DNA of 62,025 nucleotides from Salinispora cortesiana (GCF_000484695.1 NZ_AXVR01000026.1:1-62025); one strand, 5' to 3'; counted from the first letter of the stretch, positions 1 to 9,123 are shown. A program made the numbers and translations. The notes: generated by a model from the letters alone, not told the origin.

Positions 1-95
1 GCCCGGCGGTCCGGGTGGTCCGGTGGGGCCCGGCGGTCCGGGTGGTCCGGTGGGGCCCGGCGGTCCGGGTGGTCCGGTGGGGCCCGGCGGTCCGG
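1..95. repeat. 27-bp tandem repeat encoding collagen triplets
   Basis: About 3.5 copies of a 27-bp unit are present (copies begin at 1, 28, 55 and 82) with essentially no divergence between copies. Read on the minus strand each unit encodes three Gly-X-Y triplets (GPPGPPGPT). The array continues beyond the left edge. The perfect periodicity suggests that copy number can change by slippage or recombination. Confidence 0.9.
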
Positions 96-342
96 AAGGG
101 CACGTGTGTCCACACTTGCCGTCCCAGTATCCGCGGTCCCAGTCTCCCTGCTCCCAGCCCCACTCCTCGTCCGGGTAGGCGGTCATGTTCGTGTTCGTGC
201 CGCTGCCCCAGACGTGGCCGAAGGCGGGGGCGGTCAGGCCGATGAAGGCGAACGTCAGCGGTGCCATGACGCCGATGGCCACCCACCGTTTGCGACCAGC
301 CAGCGGGCCTGGCCCCAGCCCCTGGTAGCGATGGCGATTCAT
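1..342 (-). CDS. Collagen-like secreted or surface protein, N-terminal part (runs off the left edge)
   Basis: The minus-strand frame is open from an ATG at 342 to the window edge, giving 114 residues. GGAGG lies 5 bases before the ATG. A basic N-terminus (residues 1-20) is followed by a hydrophobic stretch (about 21-42, WVAIGVMAPLTFAFIGLTAP), which looks like a signal peptide or membrane anchor. Next comes a Trp/Asp/Gly-rich segment with two cysteines (KCGHTC), and from about residue 82 Gly-X-Y triplets in the 9-residue pattern GPPGPPGPT. Bacterial collagen-like proteins have this plan of signal, short head and triple-helix stalk. The length of the stalk and the C-terminal domain lie outside the window. 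The function is not known; an extracellular structural or adhesive role is inferred from family knowledge. Confidence 0.82.
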   Translation of the reverse strand, partial: MNRHRYQGLGPGPLAGRKRWVAIGVMAPLTFAFIGLTAPAFGHVWGSGTNTNMTAYPDEEWGWEQGDWDRGYWDGKCGHTCPSGPPGPTGPPGPPGPTGPPGPPGPTGPPGPPG

Positions 343-1072
343 GATCCTCCAAGCACTCTGAGCGATTCCGAAATGACCTCCTATCTTTGGTGTACGACGG
401 TATGTCGTTATGATCGTGTTTCGCGAAACTTATCCGCTTTATCCATCTTTGGAGTGTGGCGCGTGGGTGCTGCTGCAGAGAATCTTGATGTCTTCGACCG
501 GGGCATCGTGCTTGAGCTCCGCCCTGGCCGGCTGCCCTTCACGGGCTCCGAGTGGCGCGAGGCAGGTGGCAGCTCAGCTCACCGCCAGGCGTGAACACGC
601 TCCCTACGGATCGCCGTTAATGATGGTCTGGGTCGGGCTGGGCACCCCTAGATGGGGCCGGATGGTGGCTGCGTTGGGCTCCGACGCGGAGTCGGGCGTT
701 CACCCGCCAACTCGGCTGTCACTTCGGCTCGTGCTGGCGGATGCGTGGCTACAAAGAGGCCAGTAGGCTAACCGGAAATGAGTAACACCTTTCGATCAGG
801 TGGCAATTCCTCCGCTCCGGGAGGTGGGTCTGGCTATTTGCAACATCGTGACCAGCGTGAATCTAAGGTGAATCCTGGTGTTAGTCATGAGTTCATTGGG
901 GTGAGTGTTGACTGCCTTGCCCGGATGGACAGATGATTCGTCCACGGAGCTTGCGGGGTAGTTAATGGCCGATGTGTTGATCCACCCCGCAGTGCTGCTG
1001 TTTTAGGGCCGGATTCCAGGCGGGAAACTGCTGTCCTGAAACCGGTCGAGGTCGTACGGGTGGAGGAAAGCG
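343..1072. other. Intergenic region with no supported gene
   Basis: This 730-bp stretch lies between the divergently transcribed collagen-like gene and the nuclease relic. It is clearly less GC-rich around 360-480 and 770-960 than the flanking genes. Short open frames exist on both strands, but none has actinomycete codon bias, a good ribosome site or a recognisable domain. It probably holds the divergent promoters. A TTGACT at 908 is a possible -35 element for the plus-strand gene, but the -10 is not convincing. Confidence 0.5.
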
Positions 1073-1835
1073 TTGCGCGGGTCTGGTCGCTTATTGGTGC
1101 GTCGTGTGTCGCTCGTTTTTGTGGCGACTGGTTTTGCGGCGGCGACGCTGTCTACCGTCGAGCCTGCGCTGGCAGCCGACCGCACGGTGGCCACCCCGTC
1201 AGAGGGTGCGATTCAGGTAGTCATACCCCCGATCACGCCAGCGGCTGAGGCGGCGGCTACCGCGGATGAAGGAGCTGCGCCAGCCGGGGGACTGGGCCTA
1301 CTACGTCTTCAAAGCGTCGAAGAACAGGGATACCGGGGAATCGAATCAGTGCACAGGTGGTCGGGGGGATTACGGCAACGCGATCATGGGTTGGGTGCCG
1401 GGCTCCAGTTGGGAAGGGTTTGACGGTTCAGGTTGGGTGTACGACGCCCAGGACGATATCCATTGGGAGAAGCGGGTTGCGGCTTGTGTCCACGTGCGGA
1501 ACAACTACCTTGCGTGTGCTACACATCTCGCCCATCGCCTCGAAACCGGCGCTGCATTCGAACAGTGTAAGGAGCTGATGAATGAGGCGGTTCCCTACTA
1601 CAGGTCAAAGTGGGGATTCTCGGGTCCAACGGTGCTCACCGGCGACCTCAACATGAGGTACGAGGGCACCGGAAGTGATGTGCAGAAGTGCGTGCCCAGG
1701 GGTTACACCCGAAAGGGAAACGGCGATGTGCAGCATGTCATCTTCTTGGACCACGTGAGTTTCGAAGGTAGCGCCTCAGAACCGATGGAGTACACGGATC
1801 ACCACGCTTGGTGGGTGGGGTTGGGCACCAACTGA
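1073..1835 (+). pseudogene. Broken secreted endonuclease/exonuclease/phosphatase-family protein
   Basis: Translation can start at TTG 1073 (GGAGGAAAG 4 bases upstream). It gives a signal peptide (VSLVFVATGFAAATLSTVEP, then ALA) and a low-complexity linker. The rest of the family similarity lies in another frame, from about 1260 to the stop at 1833-1835. That part shows the EEP core: YGNAI-like GNAIMGWVPG, a THLAHR segment, the LTGDLNM motif and a terminal TDHHAWWVGL, as in secreted DNase-I-like proteins of Streptomyces. The N-terminal half of the fold, including the metal-binding LQE motif, is in neither frame. The gene therefore has a frameshift plus an internal deletion and is unlikely to be active. 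Confidence 0.75.
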
Positions 1836-1946
1836 TGTCGTTGGGGCGGTGGATGGCCTTGTTGGGCCATCCACCGCCCGTCCGTGTGGTGCGGCTTCGT
1901 CGTGGCGACCGAGGCGGCTCGGCTGTCGACGGAGCCGCTCGACGCG

Positions 1947-3518
1947 TCAGACGTTCGGCGGTAGCGCCGTCCGGTCCGGGAAGTTGCCGTACAGCCGATC
2001 GTCGGCACCGCCGACAGTGACTGCCTGGACCAGCAGGTCGCCGCCGACGAAAGCCCCCTTCCAGGAGGCGCCCCGCCCACCGAACGGCTCCCGGCGGTCG
2101 CCCCGGGAGCGGGGCTTGTTGATGCCGACCTTGAACGCCTGCACGTCCATGGCGAGCTTCGCCGCCTCGTCCTCGTCGTCGCAGGCGAGGGAGGCGACCA
2201 GCGCGCCGTTGGAGGCGTTCATCGCGGCGAGCAGCTCGTCGGTGGTGTCCACCACCACGATAGTGTCGACCGGACCGAACGGCTCGGCGTGCATCAGCCG
2301 AGATCGACCGGGCGGGGCGAGTAGCGCCGACGGCGCCACGTAGGCGGAGGTGTCCTGCCCGTCGAGGAACGGCGCCCCGTCGAGCCGGCCCCGGTGCAGC
2401 GGGACCGCCCCGCCCCGGACCGCCTCGTCGACCTTGCGGCGGAGTTCGTCGGCCTTGGCAGCGCTGATCAGGGGCCCGAAGTCCAGCTCGGGGAAGGGGT
2501 CGCCGGCGGACCATCCGTCGTCGACCGCCAGCGGGTGTCCGAACCGTACGGACCGGACCACCGGCAGGTACATGTCGAGGAACTGGTCAACCAGGTTCCG
2601 TTGTACGACGAAGCGTGGGTAGGCGGTGCAGCGTTGCTTGCCGTACTCGAAGCCCTTCTTCAGGTGCCCGGCGAGCTGATCCCACCGGGAGAAGTTCCAG
2701 ATCCCCCAGGCGTTGAGCCCTTCCTGCTCGATGAAGTGCCGCTTGTCGGTGTCCAGCAGCGCTGCCGCCACCTTTCCGCCGTTGGAGCGCCCGCCGACGA
2801 ACGCCACCGCGCCGACCTCCGGGGCGCGGACCAGCACCTCGGAGAGCTCCTCGCCGCTGCCGGAGATCAGCGTGGCCGGCAGGCCAGCCCGGCGCAGCAA
2901 CGCGTGCGCGACGGTGAGGCAGACCGCACCCCCCTGCGACGGGGTCTTGGCGATTACGGCGTTTCCGGCTAGGAGCTGCACCAGCTCGGCGTGGACCAGG
3001 ACGCTCATCGGGTAGTTCCACGAGGCGATGTTGCTCACCGGCCCGGGAAGTGGTTCCCGGCCGTCCGCGAGCATTCGGTCGATCTCCTCGACGTACCACC
3101 GGACGCCGTCGAGCGCCCGGTCAACGTCGGCGCCGGCGAGCCGCCACGGCTTGCCGATCTCCCAGACGAGCAGGAGGGCGAGAAGGTCACGGTGGGCGGT
3201 CAGGGCGTCGAGGGCCGCGGTGACCCGCGCCTTCCGTTCGGCGAGGGGGGTGTCGGCCCAGTCCCGGTGGGCGGCGGCGGCGTGGGCGACCGCGGCCCGG
3301 GCGGTCGTCGCGTCCAGCCGGGGGAGGTGGACCAGGGTGGTGTTGTCGACCGGCGTGCGTACGGTGGCCGGGGCGCCGACCGCTCGCCAGTCGCCCTCGA
3401 TCAGGTTGTGCAGCGTTCGGATGCCGTCGGTCGGTGCGGAGAAGGCTTCGGGGGCGGCGGCCACCGCACGGTCGAGGACCTCGGACCAGGCGGTCCCGTC
3501 GGCGAGTCGTAGAGCCAT
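1947..3518 (-). CDS. Aldehyde dehydrogenase family protein
   Basis: 523 residues from ATG 3518, with GAGGAG six bases upstream. In-frame sequence further upstream is not needed. The NAD(P)+-dependent aldehyde dehydrogenase fold is recognisable: SNIASWNYPMSV and AGNAVIAKTPS in the cofactor domain, and the catalytic cysteine in KQRCTAYPRF. The usual ELGGK block is replaced by EQEGLNAWGIW, so this is a divergent subfamily whose glutamate position should be checked before calling it an ordinary dehydrogenase. It lies 270 bp downstream of bsaP on the same strand and probably has its own promoter, since a perfect 8-bp inverted repeat sits 58 bp before the start. The substrate cannot be told from sequence. 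Confidence 0.93.
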   Translation of the reverse strand: MALRLADGTAWSEVLDRAVAAAPEAFSAPTDGIRTLHNLIEGDWRAVGAPATVRTPVDNTTLVHLPRLDATTARAAVAHAAAAHRDWADTPLAERKARVTAALDALTAHRDLLALLLVWEIGKPWRLAGADVDRALDGVRWYVEEIDRMLADGREPLPGPVSNIASWNYPMSVLVHAELVQLLAGNAVIAKTPSQGGAVCLTVAHALLRRAGLPATLISGSGEELSEVLVRAPEVGAVAFVGGRSNGGKVAAALLDTDKRHFIEQEGLNAWGIWNFSRWDQLAGHLKKGFEYGKQRCTAYPRFVVQRNLVDQFLDMYLPVVRSVRFGHPLAVDDGWSAGDPFPELDFGPLISAAKADELRRKVDEAVRGGAVPLHRGRLDGAPFLDGQDTSAYVAPSALLAPPGRSRLMHAEPFGPVDTIVVVDTTDELLAAMNASNGALVASLACDDEDEAAKLAMDVQAFKVGINKPRSRGDRREPFGGRGASWKGAFVGGDLLVQAVTVGGADDRLYGNFPDRTALPPNV

Positions 3519-3575
3519 CGCGATCTCCTCAGGGTTGTCCGGGGAGCGGCGGCGTCGATGGCACCGCTGGTGTGG

Positions 3576-3615
3576 CGTACTGTCGCCCGCCGTGAGCGGG
3601 GGCGGCAACAGTACG
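3576..3615 (-). promoter_or_regulatory. Inverted repeat upstream of the aldehyde dehydrogenase
   Basis: CGTACTGT (3576-3583) is mirrored by ACAGTACG (3608-3615), and the inner bases also pair partly (CGCC/GGCG). The repeat ends 58 bp before the dehydrogenase start. It could be an operator or the terminator of the bioB-bsaP transcript; there is no T-run to decide. Confidence 0.4.
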
Positions 3616-3787
3616 TTCGTATGTCAGGACGGTGGGCTACCTCCGGTCCGCTTATTCAGCGTTTGTGGAGTCGCCCTGTCCTCGTCCTGAACTGGCCGAA
3701 CACACCAGATTCGATCGAAGATCTTGAATGTTGTGAGGAATCTCCGGGTGCGGAGCTGGTCCCGTGTCTCGCCGTTTACAACGCGGG

Positions 3788-4042
3788 CTAGGCCCGTGTC
3801 TCGCCGTGCTCGACACAGACCGCCGCCCAGCCGACCGGCAGCACCTGCACTTTCATCCGTCGCCGGCAGTGCTGGCAGTAGCGGGGTGGCTCCAGCTGCC
3901 GGGCGGCCCGGCAGGCGGTGTGGTCCCCCTCCTCGCCGGCCGGCGTGCCGCACCGGTCGCACCAGGAGGCGGCGGTCCCCGCCGGTTCGCCGACCCGCGT
4001 CGACATGCCAAGCGGGGCCGGACCCGTCGTGTCGCTGCTCAT
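3788..4042 (-). CDS. bsaP: Biotin synthase auxiliary protein BsaP
   Basis: 84 residues starting 10 bp after the bioB stop on the same strand, so very likely cotranscribed. The sequence has paired cysteines (CDRCG, then C, then CQHC) followed by RRMKVQVLPVGW and a final cysteine. This is the pattern of the small actinobacterial protein encoded next to bioB and described as helping BioB rebuild its [4Fe-4S] cluster during turnover. Position and motif agree, so the assignment is strong even though the protein is small. The N-terminal 25 residues are unconserved-looking, and a later start is possible. Confidence 0.88.
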   Translation of the reverse strand: MSSDTTGPAPLGMSTRVGEPAGTAASWCDRCGTPAGEEGDHTACRAARQLEPPRYCQHCRRRMKVQVLPVGWAAVCVEHGETRA

Positions 4043-4052
4043 CCCAGCCGGC

Positions 4053-5048
4053 TCACAGCGTCGCGGAGAGCGCCTTGACCGGCATCTTCAGGTCCTGGAG
4101 AAGCTCCAGGTCCGTCGTGGCCGGGCGACCCAGCGTGGTCAGGTAGTTGCCGACGATCACCGCGTTGATGCCGCCGAGCAGGCCGCTGCGGGTACCCAGA
4201 TCGCCGAGCGTGAGCTCGCGGCCACCGGCGTACCGGAGGATCGTGCGGGGCATGGCGAGCCGGAACGCGGCGATGGCGCGCAGCGCGTCCTTCCCCTCGA
4301 CCACCGAGCGGTCACCGAGCGGGGTGCCGGGCCGGGGGTTGAGGAAGTTCAGCGGAACCTCGTGCGGGTCCAGCTCGGCGAGCTGGGCGGCGAACTCGGC
4401 GCGCTGCTCGACGCTCTCCCCGAGGCCGAGGATGCCACCGCAGCACACCTCCATGCCGGACTCGCGGACCATCCGCAGCGTCTCCCAGCGTTCCTCCCAG
4501 GAGTGGGTGGTGACCACGTTCGGGAAGTACGAGCGGCAGGTCTCCAGATTGTGGTTGTAGCGGTGTACGCCCATCTCGACCAGCTCGTCAACCTGCTCCT
4601 GGGTGAGCATGCCGACCGAGGCCGCCACCTGGATGTCGACCTCAGCCCGGATCGCGGCGACGCCCTCCCGTAGCTGCCGCATCAGCCGGTCGTCCGGGCC
4701 GCGCACGGCGGCCACGATGCAGAACTCGGTCGCGCCGGTCTTCGCGGTCTGCTTTGCGGCCTCCACAAGCGACGGAATGTCCAGCCACACCGCGCGGACC
4801 GGCGAGGTGAACAGGCCGGACTGCGAGCAGAAGTGACAGTCTTCCGGGCAGCCGCCGGTCTTCAGCGAGACGATTCCCTCGACCTCGACCTCCGGCCCAC
4901 ACCAGCGCATCCGTACCTCGTGCGCGAGCTGGAGAGCGGCGGGCAGGTGCTCGTCGGGGAGGTTCAGCACGGCGAGGACGCCGGCCTCGTCGAGGCCGAC
5001 GCCGTTCTCCAGTACCTGGGTGCGGGCCTGGTCGAGGATCTCTGGCAT
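4053..5048 (-). CDS. bioB: Biotin synthase
   Basis: 331 residues. This radical-SAM enzyme inserts sulphur into dethiobiotin to make biotin. The cluster motif [12 protein letters not shown] (CxxxCxxC) sits near residue 67, and the barrel signatures [27 protein letters not shown] and [11 protein letters not shown] follow in the expected order. Full family length with no lesion. It is transcribed divergently from bioF-bioD, with 182 bp between the starts that should hold both promoters. bsaP follows immediately. No bioA gene is visible in the window, so that step must be encoded elsewhere. Confidence 0.98.
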   Translation of the reverse strand: MPEILDQARTQVLENGVGLDEAGVLAVLNLPDEHLPAALQLAHEVRMRWCGPEVEVEGIVSLKTGGCPEDCHFCSQSGLFTSPVRAVWLDIPSLVEAAKQTAKTGATEFCIVAAVRGPDDRLMRQLREGVAAIRAEVDIQVAASVGMLTQEQVDELVEMGVHRYNHNLETCRSYFPNVVTTHSWEERWETLRMVRESGMEVCCGGILGLGESVEQRAEFAAQLAELDPHEVPLNFLNPRPGTPLGDRSVVEGKDALRAIAAFRLAMPRTILRYAGGRELTLGDLGTRSGLLGGINAVIVGNYLTTLGRPATTDLELLQDLKMPVKALSATL

Positions 5049-5230
5049 GGCCGTACCCTACAAGGCCGCCACGTCGGGAAGAGTCGGCCGGGGCGACCCG
5101 CGTCACCACCAGTGGGACCGAAGCGCGGCGCGCCGGGGCGTCGCGCGGCACGCCGAAGCGGCGTCCGGCCAGGTGGTACGTTCGCCCCGGCGGAGGCGCC
5201 CGGCGAGCGGGAGCCGGGGAAGGAGCGGCG

Positions 5231-6367
5231 GTGTCGGACTGGCTTGCGGCACTGGACCGCCGAGCCGAGCTGCGCGCCAAGGCGGGGCTGACCCGTACCC
5301 TCCGCCCTCGAGCCGCCGCCGACGACATCGTTGACCTGGCCGGCAACGACTACCTCGGCCTGTCGAGACACCCCGCGGTGACCGCGGCAGCCACCGCGGC
5401 ACTCGACGAGTATGGGTTGGGCGCCACCGGGTCCCGGCTGGTGCGTGGTTCCACCGCACCGCACCACGCCCTCGAAGAAGATCTCGCCGGTTGGCTCGGG
5501 GCCGAACGCGCCCTGCTCTTCTCCTCCGGCTACCTGGCCAACGTCGGCGCGGTCCGGGGTCTGGTGCGGCCGCGGACGCTTTTGGTCTCCGACGCGCACA
5601 ACCACGCGTCGCTGATCGACGGGTGCCGGATTTCCGGTGCCGAGACCATGGTGACCCCGCACGCCGACGTGGACGCGGTCCGGGCCGCGCTTGCCGCCGC
5701 GCCGGGTCGCCCGGCAGTGGTGGTAACCGAGTCGGTGTTCTCGGTTGACGGGGACCTGGCTCCCCTCGCCGAGCTGCACGCGGTCGCCCGGGAGCACGAC
5801 GCGTTGCTGCTGGTTGACGACGCCCACGGGCTCGGCGTGGTCGGGCCCGGTGGCGCCGGGGGAGCGACCGCGGCCGGTCTGGCCGGTGAGCCCGACGTGA
5901 TCGTCACCGCGACCCTCTCCAAGGCGTTGGGCGGAGCCGGTGGGGTGGTCGCCGCTCCGGCGGAGTTCGTCCGGCACCTGGTCGAGACCGGCCGGACGTT
6001 CATCTTCGACACCGCTCCGCCGCCGGCGGTGGCGGCCGGGGTACGGGCCGCAGTGGGGCTCGCCTGGAGGGGCGAGCAGCTGCGGGCTGAGTTGGGTGAC
6101 CGGGCCGCCTTCATGGTCCGGCGGTTGCGAGCCGCCGGCCTGACCGGCTCGGCGCCGAAGGGCGCGGTCGTGTCGGTGACCGCACCCGGACCCGAGGCGG
6201 CCACCGCCTGGGCCGCCGACTGCCGGGACCGGGGCGTCGCGGTCGGTTGCTTCCGTCCCCCCTCCACCCCGGACAGCCGCTCCCGGCTCCGGCTGACCGT
6301 CAACGTTGGTGTCCCTCGGGCGGACTTCGAGCGGGCCCTGGAGGTCATCGTGGAGTGCGCGCCGTGA
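5231..6367 (+). CDS. bioF: 8-amino-7-oxononanoate synthase
   Basis: 378 residues from GTG 5231, preceded by a GGAGCGG-like ribosome site. This PLP-dependent alpha-oxoamine synthase joins pimeloyl thioester and alanine in the first dedicated step of biotin ring assembly. Visible motifs are NDYLGLSRHP near the N-terminus, the cofactor aspartate/histidine block VDDAHGLGVVG, and the PLP lysine in TATLSKALGGAGG. The length is that of the family. The stop codon overlaps the GTG of bioD, so the two are translationally coupled. Confidence 0.97.
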   Translation: MSDWLAALDRRAELRAKAGLTRTLRPRAAADDIVDLAGNDYLGLSRHPAVTAAATAALDEYGLGATGSRLVRGSTAPHHALEEDLAGWLGAERALLFSSGYLANVGAVRGLVRPRTLLVSDAHNHASLIDGCRISGAETMVTPHADVDAVRAALAAAPGRPAVVVTESVFSVDGDLAPLAELHAVAREHDALLLVDDAHGLGVVGPGGAGGATAAGLAGEPDVIVTATLSKALGGAGGVVAAPAEFVRHLVETGRTFIFDTAPPPAVAAGVRAAVGLAWRGEQLRAELGDRAAFMVRRLRAAGLTGSAPKGAVVSVTAPGPEAATAWAADCRDRGVAVGCFRPPSTPDSRSRLRLTVNVGVPRADFERALEVIVECAP

Positions 6368-7095
6368 GTGCGACACCGTGGCGGGGGCCGGTGCTGGTGA
6401 CTGGTACCGACACCGGGGTCGGCAAGACCGTGGCGACCGCGGCGGTCACCGCGGCGGCGCAGGCCGCCGGGCTGCGGGTCGCGGTGGTCAAGCCAGGCCA
6501 GACCGGTACGGCCACCGGCGACCCGGTCGACATCGACGAAGTCACCCGACTCGCCGCACCGCTGACCGGGCGGACGCTGGCGAACTTCCCCGATCCGCTA
6601 GCCCCGCTGGCCGCGGCCCGGGTCGCCGAGTTGCCGCCACTGGAGCTGTACACGGCGGTTGACGCCGTCCGCGCGGAGACCGACAAGCATGACCTGGTCC
6701 TGGTCGAGGGGGCCGGCGGGCTGCTCGTGCCGATGGGGCTGCGCCCGTCGGGTGAGCCGTGGACGATGGCCGATCTCGCGGTCTCCCTCGGCTGCCCGGC
6801 TGTGGTGGTGGCGCGGGCCGGTCTGGGCACCCTCAACCACACCGCGCTCACCCTGGAGGCGTTGGAACGCCGGGCGGTGCCGGCGGGGGTACTGCTCGGT
6901 GCCTGGCCGGCCGAGCCGGAGCTGGTCCACTGGGCGAACCTGACCGACCTGGTGCCGTACCTGGTCGGGGCGTTGCCGGCCGGGGCTGGCACGATCGATC
7001 CGGGCGTGTTCCGGCGGTCCGCGCCGGGATGGCTCACCCCGGCGCTGTATGGGGTACTCGACGACTGGCGGGCCTGGGCCGAGGAGGTCCGCTGA
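6364..7095 (+). CDS. bioD: Dethiobiotin synthetase
   Basis: 243 residues. The start is GTG 6364, overlapping the bioF stop (GTGA), chosen because the P-loop GTDTGVGKT then falls at residues 14-22 as expected. The enzyme uses ATP and CO2 to close the ureido ring of dethiobiotin. Other family signatures are VVKPGQTG, FPDPLAP and the VEGAGGLLVP loop. It ends 60 bp before the convergent P450 gene, with a hairpin between them. Together with bioF, bioB and bsaP it makes most of the late biotin pathway. Confidence 0.96.
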   Translation: MSATPWRGPVLVTGTDTGVGKTVATAAVTAAAQAAGLRVAVVKPGQTGTATGDPVDIDEVTRLAAPLTGRTLANFPDPLAPLAAARVAELPPLELYTAVDAVRAETDKHDLVLVEGAGGLLVPMGLRPSGEPWTMADLAVSLGCPAVVVARAGLGTLNHTALTLEALERRAVPAGVLLGAWPAEPELVHWANLTDLVPYLVGALPAGAGTIDPGVFRRSAPGWLTPALYGVLDDWRAWAEEVR

Positions 7096-7112
7096 GCCAG
7101 CTGGGCTGAGGA

Positions 7113-7141
7113 GGTCCGCTGAGCCAGGTGGTCAGCGGACC
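7113..7141. terminator. Hairpin between convergent bioD and the P450 gene
   Basis: GGTCCGCTGA pairs perfectly with TCAGCGGACC around a 9-base loop. It lies between two convergent stop codons and could serve both strands. There is no T-run, which is usual for this group. A partly duplicated copy of the bioD 3' end (GAGGAGGTCCGCTGAGCCAG) lies just before it. Confidence 0.6.
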
Positions 7142-7155
7142 GTTGCGCCGGGTGG

Positions 7156-8325
7156 TCAGCGGCGGATCACGAAGGCGTCGGGCATCCGGAAGGTGAGGTT
7201 GTCCGGATACCACGGAGCACGCACCACGGTTACCCCGTCGAGCAGCGGGGTGGCCTGCTCGACCACCACCGCCGCCTCCATCCGGGCCAACTGGTCGCCG
7301 AGGCAACGGTGGGCGCCCGCCCCGAAGGCCAGATGCCGGCGCGACCCCCGTTGCCCGGGCCGGAACTCGTCGGGCGTCGGCACGATGGCCGGGTCACGGC
7401 CGGCCCGGGCCAGCCACAGCAGCACGCTGGTGCCCGCCGGCACCGCGATCCCGCCCAGCGTGCTGTCCACTGCGGCGACCCGACGCCAGGTGACGATCGG
7501 CGGCTCCAGCCGCAGCCCCTCCTCGACCACGTTCGTCACCGAGACGCTGCCGTCCCGCAGCGCGGCGCGAACCGTCGGCTCGCCGGCCAGCCGGTGTAGG
7601 AGCAGGGTGAGAAACTGCGACGTGGTCTCCTGGCCGGCTACCAGCAGGAAGAACAGCGCCCCGACGAGCACATCCGGCGGGTGCCCGGTGGCCCGCAGGG
7701 CGGCGGCCAGGCCACCGCCGGTATCCGCGAACTCCCGCAGCACCTGGTGGAACCGGCCGACCTCGTCGGCCAGGGCCAGCTGGCGGTCGGCGTCCAGCGG
7801 GGCCCAGAACAGCTCCAGCGCCGCGCGGGCGAACTGCTTCACCGCGGAGACCGGGGCATCGGGGAGTTCGACCAGGCGGGCCAGGACCAGCAGCGGCAGG
7901 TCGGCGCTGAGCTCGGCGTGCAGGTCGGCGGAGCCACCAGCGTCGAGGGTGGCGCGGATCGCGGCTACCCGCTCGGCCACCAGCCCGGTCAGCCAGGGCC
8001 GTTGGGCGGCGACCTTCGCCGGGTGTAGCGCGTCGGCGACTAGGGCGCGGATCGTCGGGTGGCTCACGCCACCGTTGTTGGCCAGGGTCGGGGGGAGGCG
8101 GAAGCGGTGTCCGGCGAGCACCCGCAGGGCGGCCACCGGGATCGGGGTGACAGCGTCCAGCGCATTGTCCGGACGATAGGTCACCTGGTCGGTGAGCACC
8201 TGTCGGACCAGCGCGTGCTCGGTCACCACCAGGTGTTCGGTGCCCTGCTGGTCAGCGACCCGGGTGACGGCCGGCCAGTGGGTGCCGGCGGTCTTCGTCC
8301 AGCTCCGGAACAGCACGGCGGACAC
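7156..8325 (-). CDS. Cytochrome P450
   Basis: 389 residues from GTG 8325, one base after the stop of the methyltransferase gene, so the pair is probably translationally coupled. P450 hallmarks are present: the oxygen-binding I-helix AGQETT, the K-helix ExxR within EEGLRLEPP, and the heme-cysteine loop FGAGAHRCLGDQLARME. It is soluble, with no membrane anchor, as bacterial P450s are. The substrate cannot be inferred directly. Its position beside bioFD recalls BioI, the Bacillus P450 that makes pimeloyl units, but linkage is the only support, and the methyltransferase partner suggests a different tailoring role just as well. Confidence 0.95.
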   Translation of the reverse strand: MSAVLFRSWTKTAGTHWPAVTRVADQQGTEHLVVTEHALVRQVLTDQVTYRPDNALDAVTPIPVAALRVLAGHRFRLPPTLANNGGVSHPTIRALVADALHPAKVAAQRPWLTGLVAERVAAIRATLDAGGSADLHAELSADLPLLVLARLVELPDAPVSAVKQFARAALELFWAPLDADRQLALADEVGRFHQVLREFADTGGGLAAALRATGHPPDVLVGALFFLLVAGQETTSQFLTLLLHRLAGEPTVRAALRDGSVSVTNVVEEGLRLEPPIVTWRRVAAVDSTLGGIAVPAGTSVLLWLARAGRDPAIVPTPDEFRPGQRGSRRHLAFGAGAHRCLGDQLARMEAAVVVEQATPLLDGVTVVRAPWYPDNLTFRMPDAFVIRR

Positions 8326-8326
8326 G

Positions 8327-8995
8327 CTAGCGGGCCGTTCCGGGCAGCCCGGCCCGCAGCCGCCACACCGTGGCACGCTTCACGCGTACGCTCTCCAGCG
8401 TTTCGGGCACCGGCACCTCGTAGCTGGCCAGCGGGTCGAAGCGGTCGCGGGGCAGAAACGCGCGTTCCGGGTCGCCCACCAGCACCGTGGCCCCCGCGCG
8501 GGCGGCGGTGAGCAGGAAGCGGAGCATCCGCCTCGCCATCGCCGCGCTGTAGAACACATCTCCGGCGAGGACGACCTCGGCGTCGCCCGCGTCGCCGTCA
8601 AGGATGTCGGCCAGCTCGGCGTCGAGGCGTACCCCGTTGGCCTCGGCGTTGAGGGCGACGGCCGCGACGGCCAGCGGGTCGACCTCGACCGCGCGGACGG
8701 CGGCGGCGCCGGCGCGGGCCGCGGCGATGGCCACCAGGCCCGAGCCGGCGGCGAGGTCGAGCACTCGCCGACCGGCGACCAGGTCAGGATGATCGGTGAC
8801 GTATCGGGCGAGGGCCTGCCCGCCGGCCCAGGCGAAGGCCCAGAAGGGCGGTGGTTGGTCACTGCGGAACTCACCCTCGGTCAGTTCCCAGAGCCCGACC
8901 GCGTCGTCGGCCTGGTGGAGTCGTACCTCGGGGACGAAGGCGACCGGCGCGAGACGCGCGTGCAGTCGGACGAAGGCGGTGGCGAGTTCGGACAC
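8327..8995 (-). CDS. Class I SAM-dependent methyltransferase (lysine methyltransferase-like)
   Basis: 222 residues from GTG 8995, preceded by GGGAG. An ATG at 9079 with GGAGG directly against it would add 28 residues. The SAM-binding motif RRVLDLAAGSGLVAIAAA, the acidic VEVDPLA and the segment FWAFAWAGGQALARY are typical of the PrmA/ETFB lysine-methyltransferase-like family, which modifies proteins. The motif DVFY marks the catalytic loop region. The gene overlaps nothing upstream and runs directly into the P450 gene. The protein substrate is unknown, and small-molecule methylation is also possible. Confidence 0.88.
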   Translation of the reverse strand: MSELATAFVRLHARLAPVAFVPEVRLHQADDAVGLWELTEGEFRSDQPPPFWAFAWAGGQALARYVTDHPDLVAGRRVLDLAAGSGLVAIAAARAGAAAVRAVEVDPLAVAAVALNAEANGVRLDAELADILDGDAGDAEVVLAGDVFYSAAMARRMLRFLLTAARAGATVLVGDPERAFLPRDRFDPLASYEVPVPETLESVRVKRATVWRLRAGLPGTAR

Positions 8996-9123
8996 CGAGT
9001 GATTCTCCCGCAGCCGGACCGACAGGGTTACGGCCCCGTCCGGCCCGCCGGGGCTACGGCCCGGTCCGGTCCGGCTCATCCTCCGCTGTGTCGACTCGGG
9101 TCCCGCGTCGACTCGGCCCGCGC

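Noticed and set aside
343..1072. Several plus-strand open frames (for example 410-766)
   Set aside because: No ribosome site, atypical codon bias and overlapping start of a supported minus-strand gene; treated as intergenic.
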